A stretch of DNA of 64,000 nucleotides from Actinosynnema sp. ALI-1.44 (GTDB lineage Bacteria; Actinomycetota; Actinomycetes; Mycobacteriales; Pseudonocardiaceae). How positions within the stretch are numbered: the first letter of the stretch is position 1; each line of letters starts with the position of its first letter. A model generated the notes under the pieces. It did no database searches. It saw only the letters and a list, made by a program, of their open reading frames with translations, and was not told the DNA's origin. The stretch covers positions 496,001-560,000 of the forward strand of contig NZ_MTQO01000053.1 in assembly GCF_001984155.1 (NCBI RefSeq), given 5' to 3'. This document shows positions 35,821 to 46,015 of the stretch, in pieces. The translations under genes and the position numbers were made by a program.

Positions 35821-36677
35821 AGCTCGCTGGAGCGCCGATCTCGTGGGGCGTCTGCGAAGTCCCTGGCTGGGGCGTGGTGCTCGACCGGGACACGGTGCTG
35901 AGCGAGATGGCCGAGCTCGGCCTGACCGCGACCGAACTCGGCCCGCCCGAGTACCTGCCGACCGACCCGGCCGAGCTGCGTGCCCTGCTGACCACGTACA
36001 ACCTGACACTGGTCGGGGGATTTCTCGCGGTTCCGTTGCACGATTCGTCCAGCGTCACCGAAGCCGAACAGACGGCGAAACTTCTAGCCACATGCGGCGG
36101 CGAAGTGCTCGTGCTCGCGGCCGCTACCGGTCTCGCCGGATACGACGACCGTCCCGCGCTCACCGACACGGAATGGTCCACGCTGATCACCACAGCGGCG
36201 GACATCCGTGACATCGCCGAGTCGCATGGCCTGCGGACTGTGCTGCACCCGCACGTGGGCACGCACGTGGAGACCGAGGCCGAGGTGGAGCGGTTCGTGC
36301 GCGACTCGGACTTGCCGCTGTGCCTGGACACCGGGCACCTGATGATCGGCGGCACCGACCCGGTCGCGCTCGCCGAGCGGTACCCGGAGCGGATCGGGCA
36401 CCTGCACCTGAAAGACGTCCGAGCCGACCTCGCGGACAAGGTCCGCGCGGGCGAACTCGGCTACACCGAAGCGGTCGGGCAAGGCATGTACGTGCCGCTC
36501 GGTCAGGGGGACGTGGACATCGAGGCGGTCGTCCGCTTCGTCCACCAAGCGGGCTACGACGGGTGGTACGTCCTCGAACAGGACACCGCACTGAGCGACC
36601 GGAGTCCGGTCGATACGCCGAAACAGGACACTGCGAGCAGCCTGCGCCACCTCAACCAGATAATCGGCGGTCTGTGA
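35817..36677 (+). CDS. iolE: Inosose dehydratase-like TIM-barrel protein
   Basis: IolE dehydrates 2-keto-myo-inositol to the trihydroxycyclohexanedione. The 286-residue sugar-isomerase-type barrel opens with AGAPISWGVCEVPGWG, a signature of IolE proteins. It keeps metal-site residues in VLHPHVGTHVET, CLDTGHLM and HLHLKDV. GTG 35817 overlaps the iolG stop by four bases. A substrate-binding protein gene of an ABC importer follows. Confidence 0.88.
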   Translation: MKLAGAPISWGVCEVPGWGVVLDRDTVLSEMAELGLTATELGPPEYLPTDPAELRALLTTYNLTLVGGFLAVPLHDSSSVTEAEQTAKLLATCGGEVLVLAAATGLAGYDDRPALTDTEWSTLITTAADIRDIAESHGLRTVLHPHVGTHVETEAEVERFVRDSDLPLCLDTGHLMIGGTDPVALAERYPERIGHLHLKDVRADLADKVRAGELGYTEAVGQGMYVPLGQGDVDIEAVVRFVHQAGYDGWYVLEQDTALSDRSPVDTPKQDTASSLRHLNQIIGGL

Positions 36678-36700
36678 AAGCCGCTCAGCGAGGAGAGACG

Positions 36701-37696
36701 ATGACGTCCGATCGCTTCGTGAAGTTCAAGTTCGCGGCAGCTGTGGCCGCCGGAGCGTTGGTACTGGCCGCGTGCAGCGGCCCGCAAGGTGACAAGCCCG
36801 CCGCAGGTGGTGGCGCCGCCCCAACCCCCAACAGCGGCGGAAGCCTGCGCGTCGCAGTCGTCACACACGGCACCTCGGGCGACGCCTTCTGGAACGTGGT
36901 GAAGAACGGCGCCGAAGCCGCGGGCAAGCAACTCGGCGCACAGGTCGACTACAAAGCCGACGGCGACCCGGGTGCCCAGGCCAAGCTGGTCGACAACGCC
37001 ATCGCCCAGAAGGTCGACGGCCTCGTGGTGTCGATGGCGAACCCGGACGCGCTGAAGACCTCGATCCAGAACGCGGTCAAAGCGGGGATCCCGGTGATCA
37101 CGATCAACTCGGGCGAGGCCAAGAGCGCGGAGTTCGGCGCGCTGACCCACGTCGGCCAGAGCGAGACCATCGCCGGTGAGGGCGCGGGCAAACGCCTCAA
37201 GGACGCGGGCAAGACCAAGCTGCTCTGCGTGATCCACGAAGCCGGGAACATCGGCCAGAACCAGCGCTGCGACGGCGCGAAGAGCGCCTTCGGCAACGTG
37301 ACCACACTGCAGGTCGACATCAACAACCCGACCGACGCCCAGTCCCGCATCAAGGGCGCCGTCCAGGCCGACCCGTCCGTCGACGCGGTGCTGGCGCTGA
37401 ACTCGCAGGTCGCGGCCGGTGCGGTGACGGCGATCAAGGGCGCGGGCGCCAAGGCGCAGGTGGCCACGTTCGACCTGAACACCGACGTCGTGACCGCGAT
37501 CAAGGCCGGTGACGTCCTGTTCGCGGTGGACCAGCAGCAGTACGAGCAGGGCTACCTGCCGATCGTGTTCCTGAAGCTCTACAAGGAGAACGCCAACACA
37601 GTCGGCGGCGGCCGACCGGTGCTGACCGGCCCCGGTTTCGTCGACAAGTCCAACGTGGACACGGTCGCCCCCTTCGCCGAAAAGGGCACGCGGTGA
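36701..37696 (+). CDS. Sugar/inositol ABC transporter substrate-binding lipoprotein
   Basis: This 331-residue lipoprotein has a lipobox (LAAC, Cys25), a Gly/Pro linker and a periplasmic-binding-protein type 1 domain ([45 protein letters not shown]). It would bind a sugar or cyclitol outside the membrane. Its place inside the iol operon suggests myo-inositol. ATG 36701 has AGGAGAGA upstream; a longer open frame upstream is antisense/shadow coding. Confidence 0.9.
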   Translation: MTSDRFVKFKFAAAVAAGALVLAACSGPQGDKPAAGGGAAPTPNSGGSLRVAVVTHGTSGDAFWNVVKNGAEAAGKQLGAQVDYKADGDPGAQAKLVDNAIAQKVDGLVVSMANPDALKTSIQNAVKAGIPVITINSGEAKSAEFGALTHVGQSETIAGEGAGKRLKDAGKTKLLCVIHEAGNIGQNQRCDGAKSAFGNVTTLQVDINNPTDAQSRIKGAVQADPSVDAVLALNSQVAAGAVTAIKGAGAKAQVATFDLNTDVVTAIKAGDVLFAVDQQQYEQGYLPIVFLKLYKENANTVGGGRPVLTGPGFVDKSNVDTVAPFAEKGTR

Positions 37697-38732
37697 GCGT
37701 CGCTGTGCGGAGCCAGTCCGACGAGCGGCTGGCCAAACCCGGTCTGTGGGATCGGCTCGTCGTCCGCCCCGAGATCGGCGCCTTACTCGGTGCCCTGGCC
37801 GTCTTCGTCTTCTTCTCGGTCGTCGCCGGGCAGTTCCTCAGCCCGCTCGGCGTCGCCAACTGGCTGGACGACGCCTCGACGCTGGGCATCATGGCGGTCG
37901 CCGTCGCCATGCTGATGATCGGCGGCGAGTTCGACCTGTCCGCCGGTGTGATGACCGCGTCGACCGCGCTGGTCACCGCGATCTTCGCGACGCAGGTCGG
38001 GCTCAACGTCTGGTTCTCGCTGCTGCTTTCGCTGGTCTTCGCCCTCGGGGTCGGAGCGATCAACGGCTGGCTCGTCATGCGAACCGGGTTGCCGAGCTTC
38101 ATCGTCACCCTGGGCACGTTCCTGGCGTTGCAGGGGTTGAACCTCGGTGTCACGCGGCTGATCACCGGCACCGTCCAGGTTTCCGGGATGCGCTCGGCCG
38201 ACGGCTACGAAAGCGCCGGGATGCTGTTCGCTTCCACCGTCGACATCGGTGGCACGGACTTCCAGGTTTCCATCGTGTGGTGGGTGCTGTTCGCCGCTGT
38301 CGCCGCGTGGGTCCTTGTTCGCACGAGGTTCGGCAACTGGACGTTCGCGGTCGGTGGCTCGGCGCTCAGTTCACGGGCCGTCGGTGTTCCCGTCGTGCGG
38401 ACGAAGATCACGCTGTTCATGACGACCGCGTTCGCCGCGTGGATCGTCGGGTCGATCAACATCCTGCGCAACGCCAGCGTCCAGGCCAACCAGGGCATCG
38501 GCCTGGAGTTCCAGTACATCATCGCCGCCGTCATCGGTGGCTGCCTGCTCACGGGCGGGTTCGGGTCCGCGGTCGGCGCGGCGATCGGTGCGCTGATCTT
38601 CGGCATGGCACGGCAGGGAATCGTGTACGCCCAGTGGAACAGCGACTGGTTCATGCTGTTCCTCGGCGTCATGCTGCTGGCCGCCGTCCTGGTGAACAAC
38701 ACGTTCCGCCGCCGGGCAGAGAGGGTGCGTCG

Positions 38733-38736
<4 letters not shown>
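37693..38736 (+). CDS. Sugar/inositol ABC transporter permease
   Basis: This 347-residue RbsC-type permease has about nine to ten membrane helices. It contains [11 protein letters not shown] (the conserved loop of ribose-type permeases), [19 protein letters not shown] and a C-terminal [19 protein letters not shown] 37693 overlaps the stop of the binding-protein gene. It forms the membrane channel of the uptake system in the iol operon. Confidence 0.93.
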
Positions 38737-39499
<763 letters not shown>

Positions 39500-39503
<4 letters not shown>

Positions 39504-40441
39504 CGTTGCAGGCGCTGACGATCGGCCGCGTCGGGGTGGACCTCTACCCCGAGCAGAGCGGGGTTCCGCTGGCCGGGGTGCGGACCTTCGCCAAGTCGCT
39601 CGGCGGCACCGCGACCAACGTCGCGGTCGCCGCCGCGCGGCTCGGCCGTGAAACCGCTGTGCTGACGAAGGTCGGGCCGGACGGGTTCGGCGACTACGTC
39701 CGGGAAGCGTTGGCGGGGTTCGGGGTATCGCCGTCGTACGTGGGTACGTCGCCGGACCTGTTGACCCCGGTGGTGTTCTGCGCGCTGGATCCGCCGGAGG
39801 ACCCGCCGCTGCTGTTCTACCGGCTGCCCACCGCGCCCGACCTCACTCTCACGCCCGAGGACGTGCCGTGGGACGTCGTGGCGGAAGTCCCCGTGTTGTG
39901 GGTGACCGGGACGGGCGTGAGCACCGAACCGGCTCGTGGCACGCAACGCGAGATCCTCCAGACGAGGGGCCGCCGGGATCACACCGTGCTGGACATGGAC
40001 TACCGGCCGATGTTCTGGGCCGACGTCGACAAAGCCCGTGAGCAGATCTCGTGGATGCTCGACCACGTCACGGTCGCTGTGGGCAACCGGACCGAGGCCG
40101 AGGTGGCCGTCGGCACCGCGGACCCGGACGAGGCCGCGCGCCGGATCCTGGACCGCGGCGTCTCGCTCGTGATGATCAAGAAGGGCGCGGACGGCGTGCT
40201 GGTGGCGACCAGGGACGGGTCGTGGACCGTGCCGCCGCACCCGATCGACGTGGTCTGCGGGCTCGGCGCCGGTGACGCGTTCGGCGGCGCGCTGGTCCAC
40301 GGCCTGCTGGCGGGCTGGGAGCCGGTCCGCATCGCCGAGTACGCCAACGTCGCCGGTGCCGTTGTCGCTGGTCGGCTGGCCTGCGCCGACGCCATGCCGG
40401 TCCCAGCCGAGATCGAGGAGCGTCTCCAAGGTGATCAGTGA
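39500..40441 (+). CDS. iolC: 5-dehydro-2-deoxygluconokinase
   Basis: IolC phosphorylates 5-dehydro-2-deoxygluconate (DKG). The 313-residue PfkB-family kinase has an N-terminal [20 protein letters not shown] segment and the C-terminal [11 protein letters not shown] motif with the catalytic base Asp. GTG 39500 overlaps the ATPase stop by four bases. The stop overlaps the next gene by 11 bases. Confidence 0.92.
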
Positions 40442-41345
40442 CGCCCAGTGGGCCGAGCTGTTGCACACCCGTGCGAACAATCCACAGGCTGTGCATAAGC
40501 TGTATACAACTCGCGCGCGTCGTGCGTCCTTGCTGACAGACGACGGCACGATGTTCCTCGTCGCGGCGGACCACACCGCCCGGGGCGCGATGGGTGTCCC
40601 CGGCGACCCGAACGCCATGGTCAACCGCCGTACGCTGCTGGAACGCCTGCTCATCGCGCTGGCGAACCCCGCTGTGGACGGCGTGCTCGGCACCCCGGAC
40701 ATCATCGAGGAGCTGCTGCTGCTCGGTGCTATCAAGAACAACGGGGCGCTCCAGGACAAGATCGTGATCGGGTCGATGAACCGGGGCGGCCTGGCCGGTG
40801 CCGAGTGGGAGATCGACGACCGGTTCACCGCGTACAGCGCCGCAGCCGTCGCCGACCTGGGCCTGGACGGCGGCAAGATGCTGTTGAGGCTCGTCGACAA
40901 CGACGCGGGCACCGTCCCGACTCTCCAGGCCTGCGCCGACGCGGTCACCGAACTGGCCGCGCGGGGCGTGATGGCGATGGTCGAGCCGCTGCCGTACCGC
41001 CGGGTCGAGGGCGAACTCCAGTTGCTCAAGGACGGTCCGTCGCTGGCTCGTGCGGCGACCGTGGCGTCGTCGCTGGGTGAGACGTCCGCGTACACGTGGT
41101 TGAAACTGCCCGCGCCGGACGACCCTGACTTCGTGCTGGGCGCCACGACCTTGCCGACTGTCGTGTTGGGCGGGGTGCCCGGCCCCAAAGTGGAGGACGA
41201 CATCGCGTCGTGGGGCCGTTCGCTCAGACACCCCGTCGTGCGCGGCCTGGTGGTGGGTCGCGCGTTGCTCTACCCGCCGGACGGCGATGTCGCCGCCGCC
41301 GTCGAAGCCGCCGCCAACGTCCTGCGTGAAGGAGTGAAGGCATGA
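40431..41345 (+). CDS. Cgl0159-type (beta/alpha)8 aldolase-like protein of the iol cluster
   Basis: This 304-residue TIM-barrel protein is related to the Cgl0159 family found in corynebacterial inositol clusters and resembles class I aldolases (DhnA/LacD type). It has FLVAADHTARGAMG near the N-terminus and MAMVEPLPYRR and WLKLPAPDD later. A lysine in WLKLP is a candidate Schiff base. It probably replaces IolJ, cleaving DKG-phosphate into dihydroxyacetone phosphate and malonate semialdehyde. GTG 40431 overlaps iolC by 11 bases. Confidence 0.82.
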   Translation: MISDAQWAELLHTRANNPQAVHKLYTTRARRASLLTDDGTMFLVAADHTARGAMGVPGDPNAMVNRRTLLERLLIALANPAVDGVLGTPDIIEELLLLGAIKNNGALQDKIVIGSMNRGGLAGAEWEIDDRFTAYSAAAVADLGLDGGKMLLRLVDNDAGTVPTLQACADAVTELAARGVMAMVEPLPYRRVEGELQLLKDGPSLARAATVASSLGETSAYTWLKLPAPDDPDFVLGATTLPTVVLGGVPGPKVEDDIASWGRSLRHPVVRGLVVGRALLYPPDGDVAAAVEAAANVLREGVKA

Positions 41346-42232
41346 CCCTGCACCGTCCACATGGAACTCTGGCGGACGGGACGGACCCCATCCGGCTCGG
41401 CCCGGCGGACGCGGGCTGGACGTACACCGGCCTGCGGGTGCTCGCTCTTGCCCCCGGTGCGACCAGGGCCGTGTCGACCGGCGAGTTCGAGGCGTTCGTG
41501 CTGCCGCTGGCAGGCAGCCTGGCGGTTTCCGTCGACGGCGAGGTGTTCGAGCTGACCGGCCGTGACTCGGTCTTCACCAGGGTCACCGACTTCGCCTACG
41601 TGCCGCGCGACGCCGAAGTCACCTTGTCGACAAAGGACGGTGCCGAGGTCGCGCTGCCGATGGCGCGCTGCACTCGGCGACTGGCGCCGAAGTACGGTCC
41701 GGCGCCGGAGATCCCCGTCGAAGTGCGCGGCTCGGGCAACGCGACAAGGCAGGTCACGAACTTCGGCGTGCCGGGAGTCTGGGACCACGCCGACAAGCTC
41801 AGCGCGTGCGAGCTGATCACCCCGGACGGCAACTGGTCCTCCTATCCGCCGCACAAGCACGACGAGGCAAGCGACTGCGAGGTGGTCAACGAGGAGATCT
41901 ACTACTTCCGGATCGCCGGGCAGGACGGGATCACACCGTCGCGGGACGGTTTCGGCTTCCACAAGACCTACACCGCCGACGGCACGATCGACGAGGACGT
42001 GACCGTCCGCGACGGCGACGTCTTCCTGATCCCACGCGGCTACCACGGTCCGTGCGTGGCCGCGCCGGGCTACCCGATGTACTACCTCAACGTCCTCGCC
42101 GGGCCCGCCGACGACCGGTCGATGGCCTTCTGCGACGACCCGGCCCACACGTGGGTGCGGCAGTCGTGGGAGAAGCAGACCGACGACCCGCGCTGCCCGG
42201 TGACCTCGGCCGAAGGGAGGGTCAACCCATGA
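41342..42232 (+). CDS. iolB: 5-deoxy-glucuronate isomerase
   Basis: IolB isomerises 5-deoxy-glucuronate to DKG. The 296-residue bicupin has the metal-site motif PHKHD with downstream EEIYYFRI, and the RGYHGPCVAAPGYPMYYLNVLAG segment typical of IolB. ATG 41342 overlaps the preceding stop by four bases, and iolD starts inside its last codons. Confidence 0.95.
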   Translation: MTLHRPHGTLADGTDPIRLGPADAGWTYTGLRVLALAPGATRAVSTGEFEAFVLPLAGSLAVSVDGEVFELTGRDSVFTRVTDFAYVPRDAEVTLSTKDGAEVALPMARCTRRLAPKYGPAPEIPVEVRGSGNATRQVTNFGVPGVWDHADKLSACELITPDGNWSSYPPHKHDEASDCEVVNEEIYYFRIAGQDGITPSRDGFGFHKTYTADGTIDEDVTVRDGDVFLIPRGYHGPCVAAPGYPMYYLNVLAGPADDRSMAFCDDPAHTWVRQSWEKQTDDPRCPVTSAEGRVNP

Positions 42233-44076
42233 AGCTGACCACCGCGCAGGCCCTGGTCCGTTGGCTTGTGGCACAACGGACCGAGTTGCTCGACGGCACC
42301 GAAGCCCCGCTGTTCCCCGCGGTCTACGCCATCTTCGGGCACGGCAACGTGCTGAGCCTCGGCGCCGCGCTCGAGGAGTACCGCGCACAGATCCCGGTGT
42401 GGCGCGGCCACACCGAGCAGGGCATGGCGCTCGCGGCCGTCGGCTACGCCAAAGCCACCCACCGCCGCCAGGTCGGCGTCGCCACCTCGTCGATCGGTCC
42501 CGGTGCGCTGAACATGATCACCGCGGCCGGAGTCGCCAACGCCAACCGCCTGCCGTTGCTCCTGCTGCCCGGGGACACGTTCGTCAACCGCGCGCCGGAC
42601 CCCGTGCTGCAGCAGATCGAGCCGTTCGGCGACGCGACGGTCAGCGTGAACGACGCCTTCCGCCCGGTCAGCCGCTACTTCGACCGGATCACCCGGCCGG
42701 AACAGCTGATCGCCACGCTGCCGCAGGTCGCGCGCGTGCTGACCGACCCGGGTGACTGCGGGCCGGTGACGCTGGCGCTGCCGCAGGACGTCCAGGCCGA
42801 GGTGTTCGACTTCCCGGAGTCGCTGTTCGAACCGGTCGTGCACCACGTGCTGCGGCCACGGCCCGACCGGCGTTCGCTCGGTCGCGCCGCCGAGGTGATC
42901 CGTGCCTCACAGCGGCCGTTGCTCGTGCTGGGCGGTGGCGTGCGGTACTCCGGCGCGGCGCAGACCGCGATCGAATTCGCCGAACGCCACAACGTGCCCG
43001 TGGTGGAGACCACAGCCGGACGCACGCTCGTACCGCACAGCCACCCGCTGCACGCCGGTCCGCTGGGCATCACCGGCTCGGCGTCGGCCAACGCGCTGGC
43101 CGCCGAAGCCGATGTCGTGATCGCCGTGGGCACGCGTCTGCAGGACTTCACGACCGCGTCCTGGTCGGTGTTCTCGCCGGACGTCAAGCTGGTGACGGTC
43201 AACGCGGCCAGGTTCGACGCCGTGAAGCACGGCGCGGTCGCTGTCGTCGCGGACGCGCGTGAGGGCCTCGAAGAGTTGCCGCTCACCGACTGGAACGCGC
43301 CGGAGAACTGGTCGTCGCGGGCCCCCGCCGAACTGGCCGAGTGGGACGCGCACATCTCGGGACTGCGGTCGGCCGGTGGTTCGTTGCCGACCTACGCCGA
43401 GGTCGTCGGGGTGGTCAACGACGTCTCCGGGCCGGAGGACTACGTGATGACCGCGTCCGGCGGCCTGCCCGGTGAGCTGATCGGCGGCTGGCGGGCCCTC
43501 GGCGAGTCGACAATGGACGTTGAATACGGCTTCTCGTGCATGGGTTACGAGATCGCGGGCGCCTGGGGCGCGGCGATGGCCCGGCAGACGGGGATCGTGA
43601 CCACCCTGCTCGGCGACGGCTCGTACCTGATGCTCAACTCGGAACTGTTCTCGGCCGCATTCGCCGGGCACGGTTTCGTCGCGGTCGTGTGCGACAACGA
43701 CGGATATGCCGTCATTGACCGTCTACAACGCGGGCAGGGCGGCGCCGGATTCAACAACATGTATTCCGATGCCCGCAGTCTCCTGTCCGAACCGCCACGC
43801 GTGGATTTCGCGACACACGCGGCCGGACTCGGTTGTGCCGTGCTTGTCGCGAACACCGTCGAGGACCTGCGCGCCGCTTATTCGAAAGCGCGTGAACACG
43901 CCACGACAGGTGTTCCCGCTGTGGTCGTGATCAGGACCCATCCGAGTTCGTGGACCGAAGCCGGAGCGTGGTGGGAAGTGGGTGTGCCCCAGGTTTCACA
44001 CCGCTCGGAAATCGCCACGGCACGCGAAGAACTCGATGCGGCCAAAGCGAACCAGGTGCGCTACCTGGCCCCTTGA
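42229..44076 (+). CDS. iolD: 3D-(3,5/4)-trihydroxycyclohexane-1,2-dione hydrolase
   Basis: IolD opens the cyclohexanedione ring to 5-deoxy-glucuronate. The 615-residue thiamine-diphosphate enzyme shows the N-terminal FGHGNVLSLG and GHTEQGMALAAVGYAKA with the activating Glu. The C-terminal ThDP motif runs GDGS...NDGYAV, and DNDGYAVIDRLQ is characteristic of IolD. ATG 42229 has GGGAGG upstream. It is the last gene of the operon; a strong hairpin lies 28 bases after the stop. Confidence 0.95.
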   Translation: MKLTTAQALVRWLVAQRTELLDGTEAPLFPAVYAIFGHGNVLSLGAALEEYRAQIPVWRGHTEQGMALAAVGYAKATHRRQVGVATSSIGPGALNMITAAGVANANRLPLLLLPGDTFVNRAPDPVLQQIEPFGDATVSVNDAFRPVSRYFDRITRPEQLIATLPQVARVLTDPGDCGPVTLALPQDVQAEVFDFPESLFEPVVHHVLRPRPDRRSLGRAAEVIRASQRPLLVLGGGVRYSGAAQTAIEFAERHNVPVVETTAGRTLVPHSHPLHAGPLGITGSASANALAAEADVVIAVGTRLQDFTTASWSVFSPDVKLVTVNAARFDAVKHGAVAVVADAREGLEELPLTDWNAPENWSSRAPAELAEWDAHISGLRSAGGSLPTYAEVVGVVNDVSGPEDYVMTASGGLPGELIGGWRALGESTMDVEYGFSCMGYEIAGAWGAAMARQTGIVTTLLGDGSYLMLNSELFSAAFAGHGFVAVVCDNDGYAVIDRLQRGQGGAGFNNMYSDARSLLSEPPRVDFATHAAGLGCAVLVANTVEDLRAAYSKAREHATTGVPAVVVIRTHPSSWTEAGAWWEVGVPQVSHRSEIATAREELDAAKANQVRYLAP

Positions 44077-44103
44077 ACCGCCGGGTGCCGTGAGTGAGAG
44101 GAC

Positions 44104-44159
44104 CGGCATACAGACACCAGGGCAGGCAACTACCAGCTTGCCCTGGTGTCTGTATGCCG
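44104..44159. terminator. Perfect 21-bp hairpin between iolD and the DUF3073 gene
   Basis: Arm 44104-44124 (begins CGGCATACAGACACC) pairs perfectly with 44139-44159 around a 14-base loop, between the convergent iolD and DUF3073 genes. It likely ends both transcripts. Its sequence differs from the repeated palindrome at 4941 and 49461. Confidence 0.7.
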
Positions 44160-44163
44160 AGAT

Positions 44164-44346
44164 TCAGCGACGGTAGTCGTCGTAGCCGTCGTCGTAGTCG
44201 TCGCTACGGTCCTCTTCTTGGTGATCACTGGACTCGTTCGAGCCCGACAGCTCTCGCTGCAGAGCATCGAAGTCCGTGTTCCGAGTGCTGTACTTGAGCT
44301 CTCGGGCCACCTTCGTCTGCTTGGCCTTCGCCCGGCCGCGCCCCAT
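44164..44346 (-). CDS. DUF3073 small protein
   Basis: This 60-residue protein begins MGRGRAKAKQTKVARELKY, the conserved start of DUF3073, and ends in an acidic Asp/Tyr-rich tail (DDYDDGYDDY). Function is unknown; it is widespread in Actinobacteria and in mycobacteria lies downstream of purM. ATG 44346 has GAGGGGG upstream; the longer open frame is not supported. Confidence 0.88.
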   Translation of the reverse strand: MGRGRAKAKQTKVARELKYSTRNTDFDALQRELSGSNESSDHQEEDRSDDYDDGYDDYRR

Positions 44347-44540
44347 GGCTCGACCCCCTCGCACAGGGATGGGGCGGCCGGGGGAAACGGCGGCCCCACT
44401 CGTCTCGACAACTGATTCCTGACAACTACCGTACCGTGCCGATGGGGTCCGACGCGACGCGGCACCATGTGCCGGTGATGACAGATCAGCCTCGATCGGC
44501 CGATCGACCCGTCCCGGGTCGGCCATGACAGCATGAAGTA

Positions 44541-45425
44541 GTGCCTCGTCCGTTCGTCGCCTACCTTCGGGTGTACGAACCGTTGTCGGCTTTTGACACT
44601 GAGTTGTCAAATCGGCTACGGAACGTAGTAGAGACCGGTCCCCTTGTGCGTTCGGCTGTGGGCGAACGTGAACGGGAAATGTGGTTCAGGTCACAACTTT
44701 CCGTGCCGCCCAGATTGCTCCCGGGCGAGTCGGCCGACGGCAGCGCCTCACCGCGCACCGTCAAGGACGTCCTCGTCCTGGACCCGCAGGAGGTGCCGGG
44801 CGCCGACGCCAAGATCGGTCCGCTCGTCTGCCCGCTCGACGTGATGCCCCGCTCGGCGGCGGCTCTCGTCGGGTTCCTGGCCACTGCCCACCCCGCCCTG
44901 CGGGACGCGGCGATAGCCGTCTCGGTGGACGCCGTACGGGCGCGGGCGGCCTCGGTGCTGTCCGAGCAGCCCTCCGGCGCCGTGCACGCCGTGTCGACGA
45001 CGTGGACCGTCCCGCTGCCCTGGTTCGTGATGTTCGACTACACGCGCCGCAGGGTGAACCTCGCGCCGGTCGCGTCACCCGACCGGGAAAGCTCGTGGCG
45101 CGCGACGATGGCCGACGCCAAGGCCAGGGTCACCCGCGCCTTTGAGCTCGCGTCGAGCACCTTCGGTGAGCGCGGCCCGGCCAAGGTCCTTGAGGACACC
45201 GCGGGGTGGCTCGAGCATTTCGACGGTAATTCTGCCGTCGAGCTCGACTACGGCGGTCTCGTACAGTTGATGGGCGACGAGGAGCTGGCGGGCGACTCGA
45301 CGTGCGAGGACGTCAACGCGATCGTGGACGCGCTCGAATCCGGCGACGCCGAAACCGTCGCCGAGCGGTTCGAACTGCTCCGCGAGTTCTGGGGCGAACT
45401 GGCCATCAGGGAGCGGTACAACTAG
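44541..45425 (+). CDS. Conserved hypothetical protein, convergent with rsiG
   Basis: The 294-residue product has no recognised domain. It opens RPFVAYLRVYEPLSAF, contains LVCPLDVMPRSAAALVGFLATAHP, and VPLPWFVMFD, and ends in an acidic helical region. No signal peptide or membrane helix is evident. It overlaps the end of the rsiG-like gene by four bases on the opposite strand. GTG 44541 lacks a clear ribosome binding site, and CAGCAT ends six bases upstream. Confidence 0.75.
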   Translation: MPRPFVAYLRVYEPLSAFDTELSNRLRNVVETGPLVRSAVGEREREMWFRSQLSVPPRLLPGESADGSASPRTVKDVLVLDPQEVPGADAKIGPLVCPLDVMPRSAAALVGFLATAHPALRDAAIAVSVDAVRARAASVLSEQPSGAVHAVSTTWTVPLPWFVMFDYTRRRVNLAPVASPDRESSWRATMADAKARVTRAFELASSTFGERGPAKVLEDTAGWLEHFDGNSAVELDYGGLVQLMGDEELAGDSTCEDVNAIVDALESGDAETVAERFELLREFWGELAIRERYN

Positions 45426-45991
45426 AGGTCTTCGTCGCGCTCCCGCTCGGCGGCGAGCAGCTCGTCGACCGACGCCTTGCCCTCCCGGTACCGCTTGGCG
45501 ATCTCGGCGTTGAGCAGGTCCATCACCACCTGGACCTGGCGGCGCCGCTGGGAGACCGACGCCTCTTCCTGGGCGTACGTCTGCAGCGCCAGCTCCAGCC
45601 GCTCGTCGGGCAGCGAGGACACGTCCGTCAGGTCCGCGTCGGACACCAGCGCCTCGACGTGCCTGCGGTGCGCCTCGGCTCGTGAGGGCTCCAGGGTCTG
45701 GTAGCGGCCCATGCCCATCGCCGGGCCGACCGCGTTGTCCGCGAGGATCGTGGCCAGCTGTTCGACCACCGAGGCCGAACCGCCTTCGGTGCGCCGCTTC
45801 TGTTCGGCCCGCACGATGTCGATCCGCCCGTGCAACAGCCTGCGCAGGTAGGACAGGTCCGTCTCTTCCTGCGCGGCGTCGTCGCGCCGTGCCCGCACCT
45901 CGGCCAAGCCGAGCCGGTCAAGGCCCTCGATGTAGTCCGGGTCGAGCACGCGGTCGATACGTCGGCGCCCACCAGGTCGGACTTCGATCAC
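45422..45991 (-). CDS. rsiG: RsiG-like c-di-GMP-binding anti-sigma factor
   Basis: In Streptomyces, RsiG binds c-di-GMP and then sequesters the sporulation sigma factor WhiG. The 189-residue coiled-coil protein has the family motif E(X)3S(X)2R(X)3Q(X)3D in its second helix (Glu143, Ser147, Arg150, Gln154, Asp158). A near-complete copy in the first helix (Glu43, Ser47, Arg50, His54, Asp58) has His replacing Gln. GTG 45991 with GGAGG upstream is preferred; TTG 46009 is an alternative. Function is inferred from the motif. Confidence 0.85.
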   Translation of the reverse strand: MIEVRPGGRRRIDRVLDPDYIEGLDRLGLAEVRARRDDAAQEETDLSYLRRLLHGRIDIVRAEQKRRTEGGSASVVEQLATILADNAVGPAMGMGRYQTLEPSRAEAHRRHVEALVSDADLTDVSSLPDERLELALQTYAQEEASVSQRRRQVQVVMDLLNAEIAKRYREGKASVDELLAAERERDEDL

Positions 45992-46015
45992 GGGATCATC
46001 CTCCGGCAACAGCGC

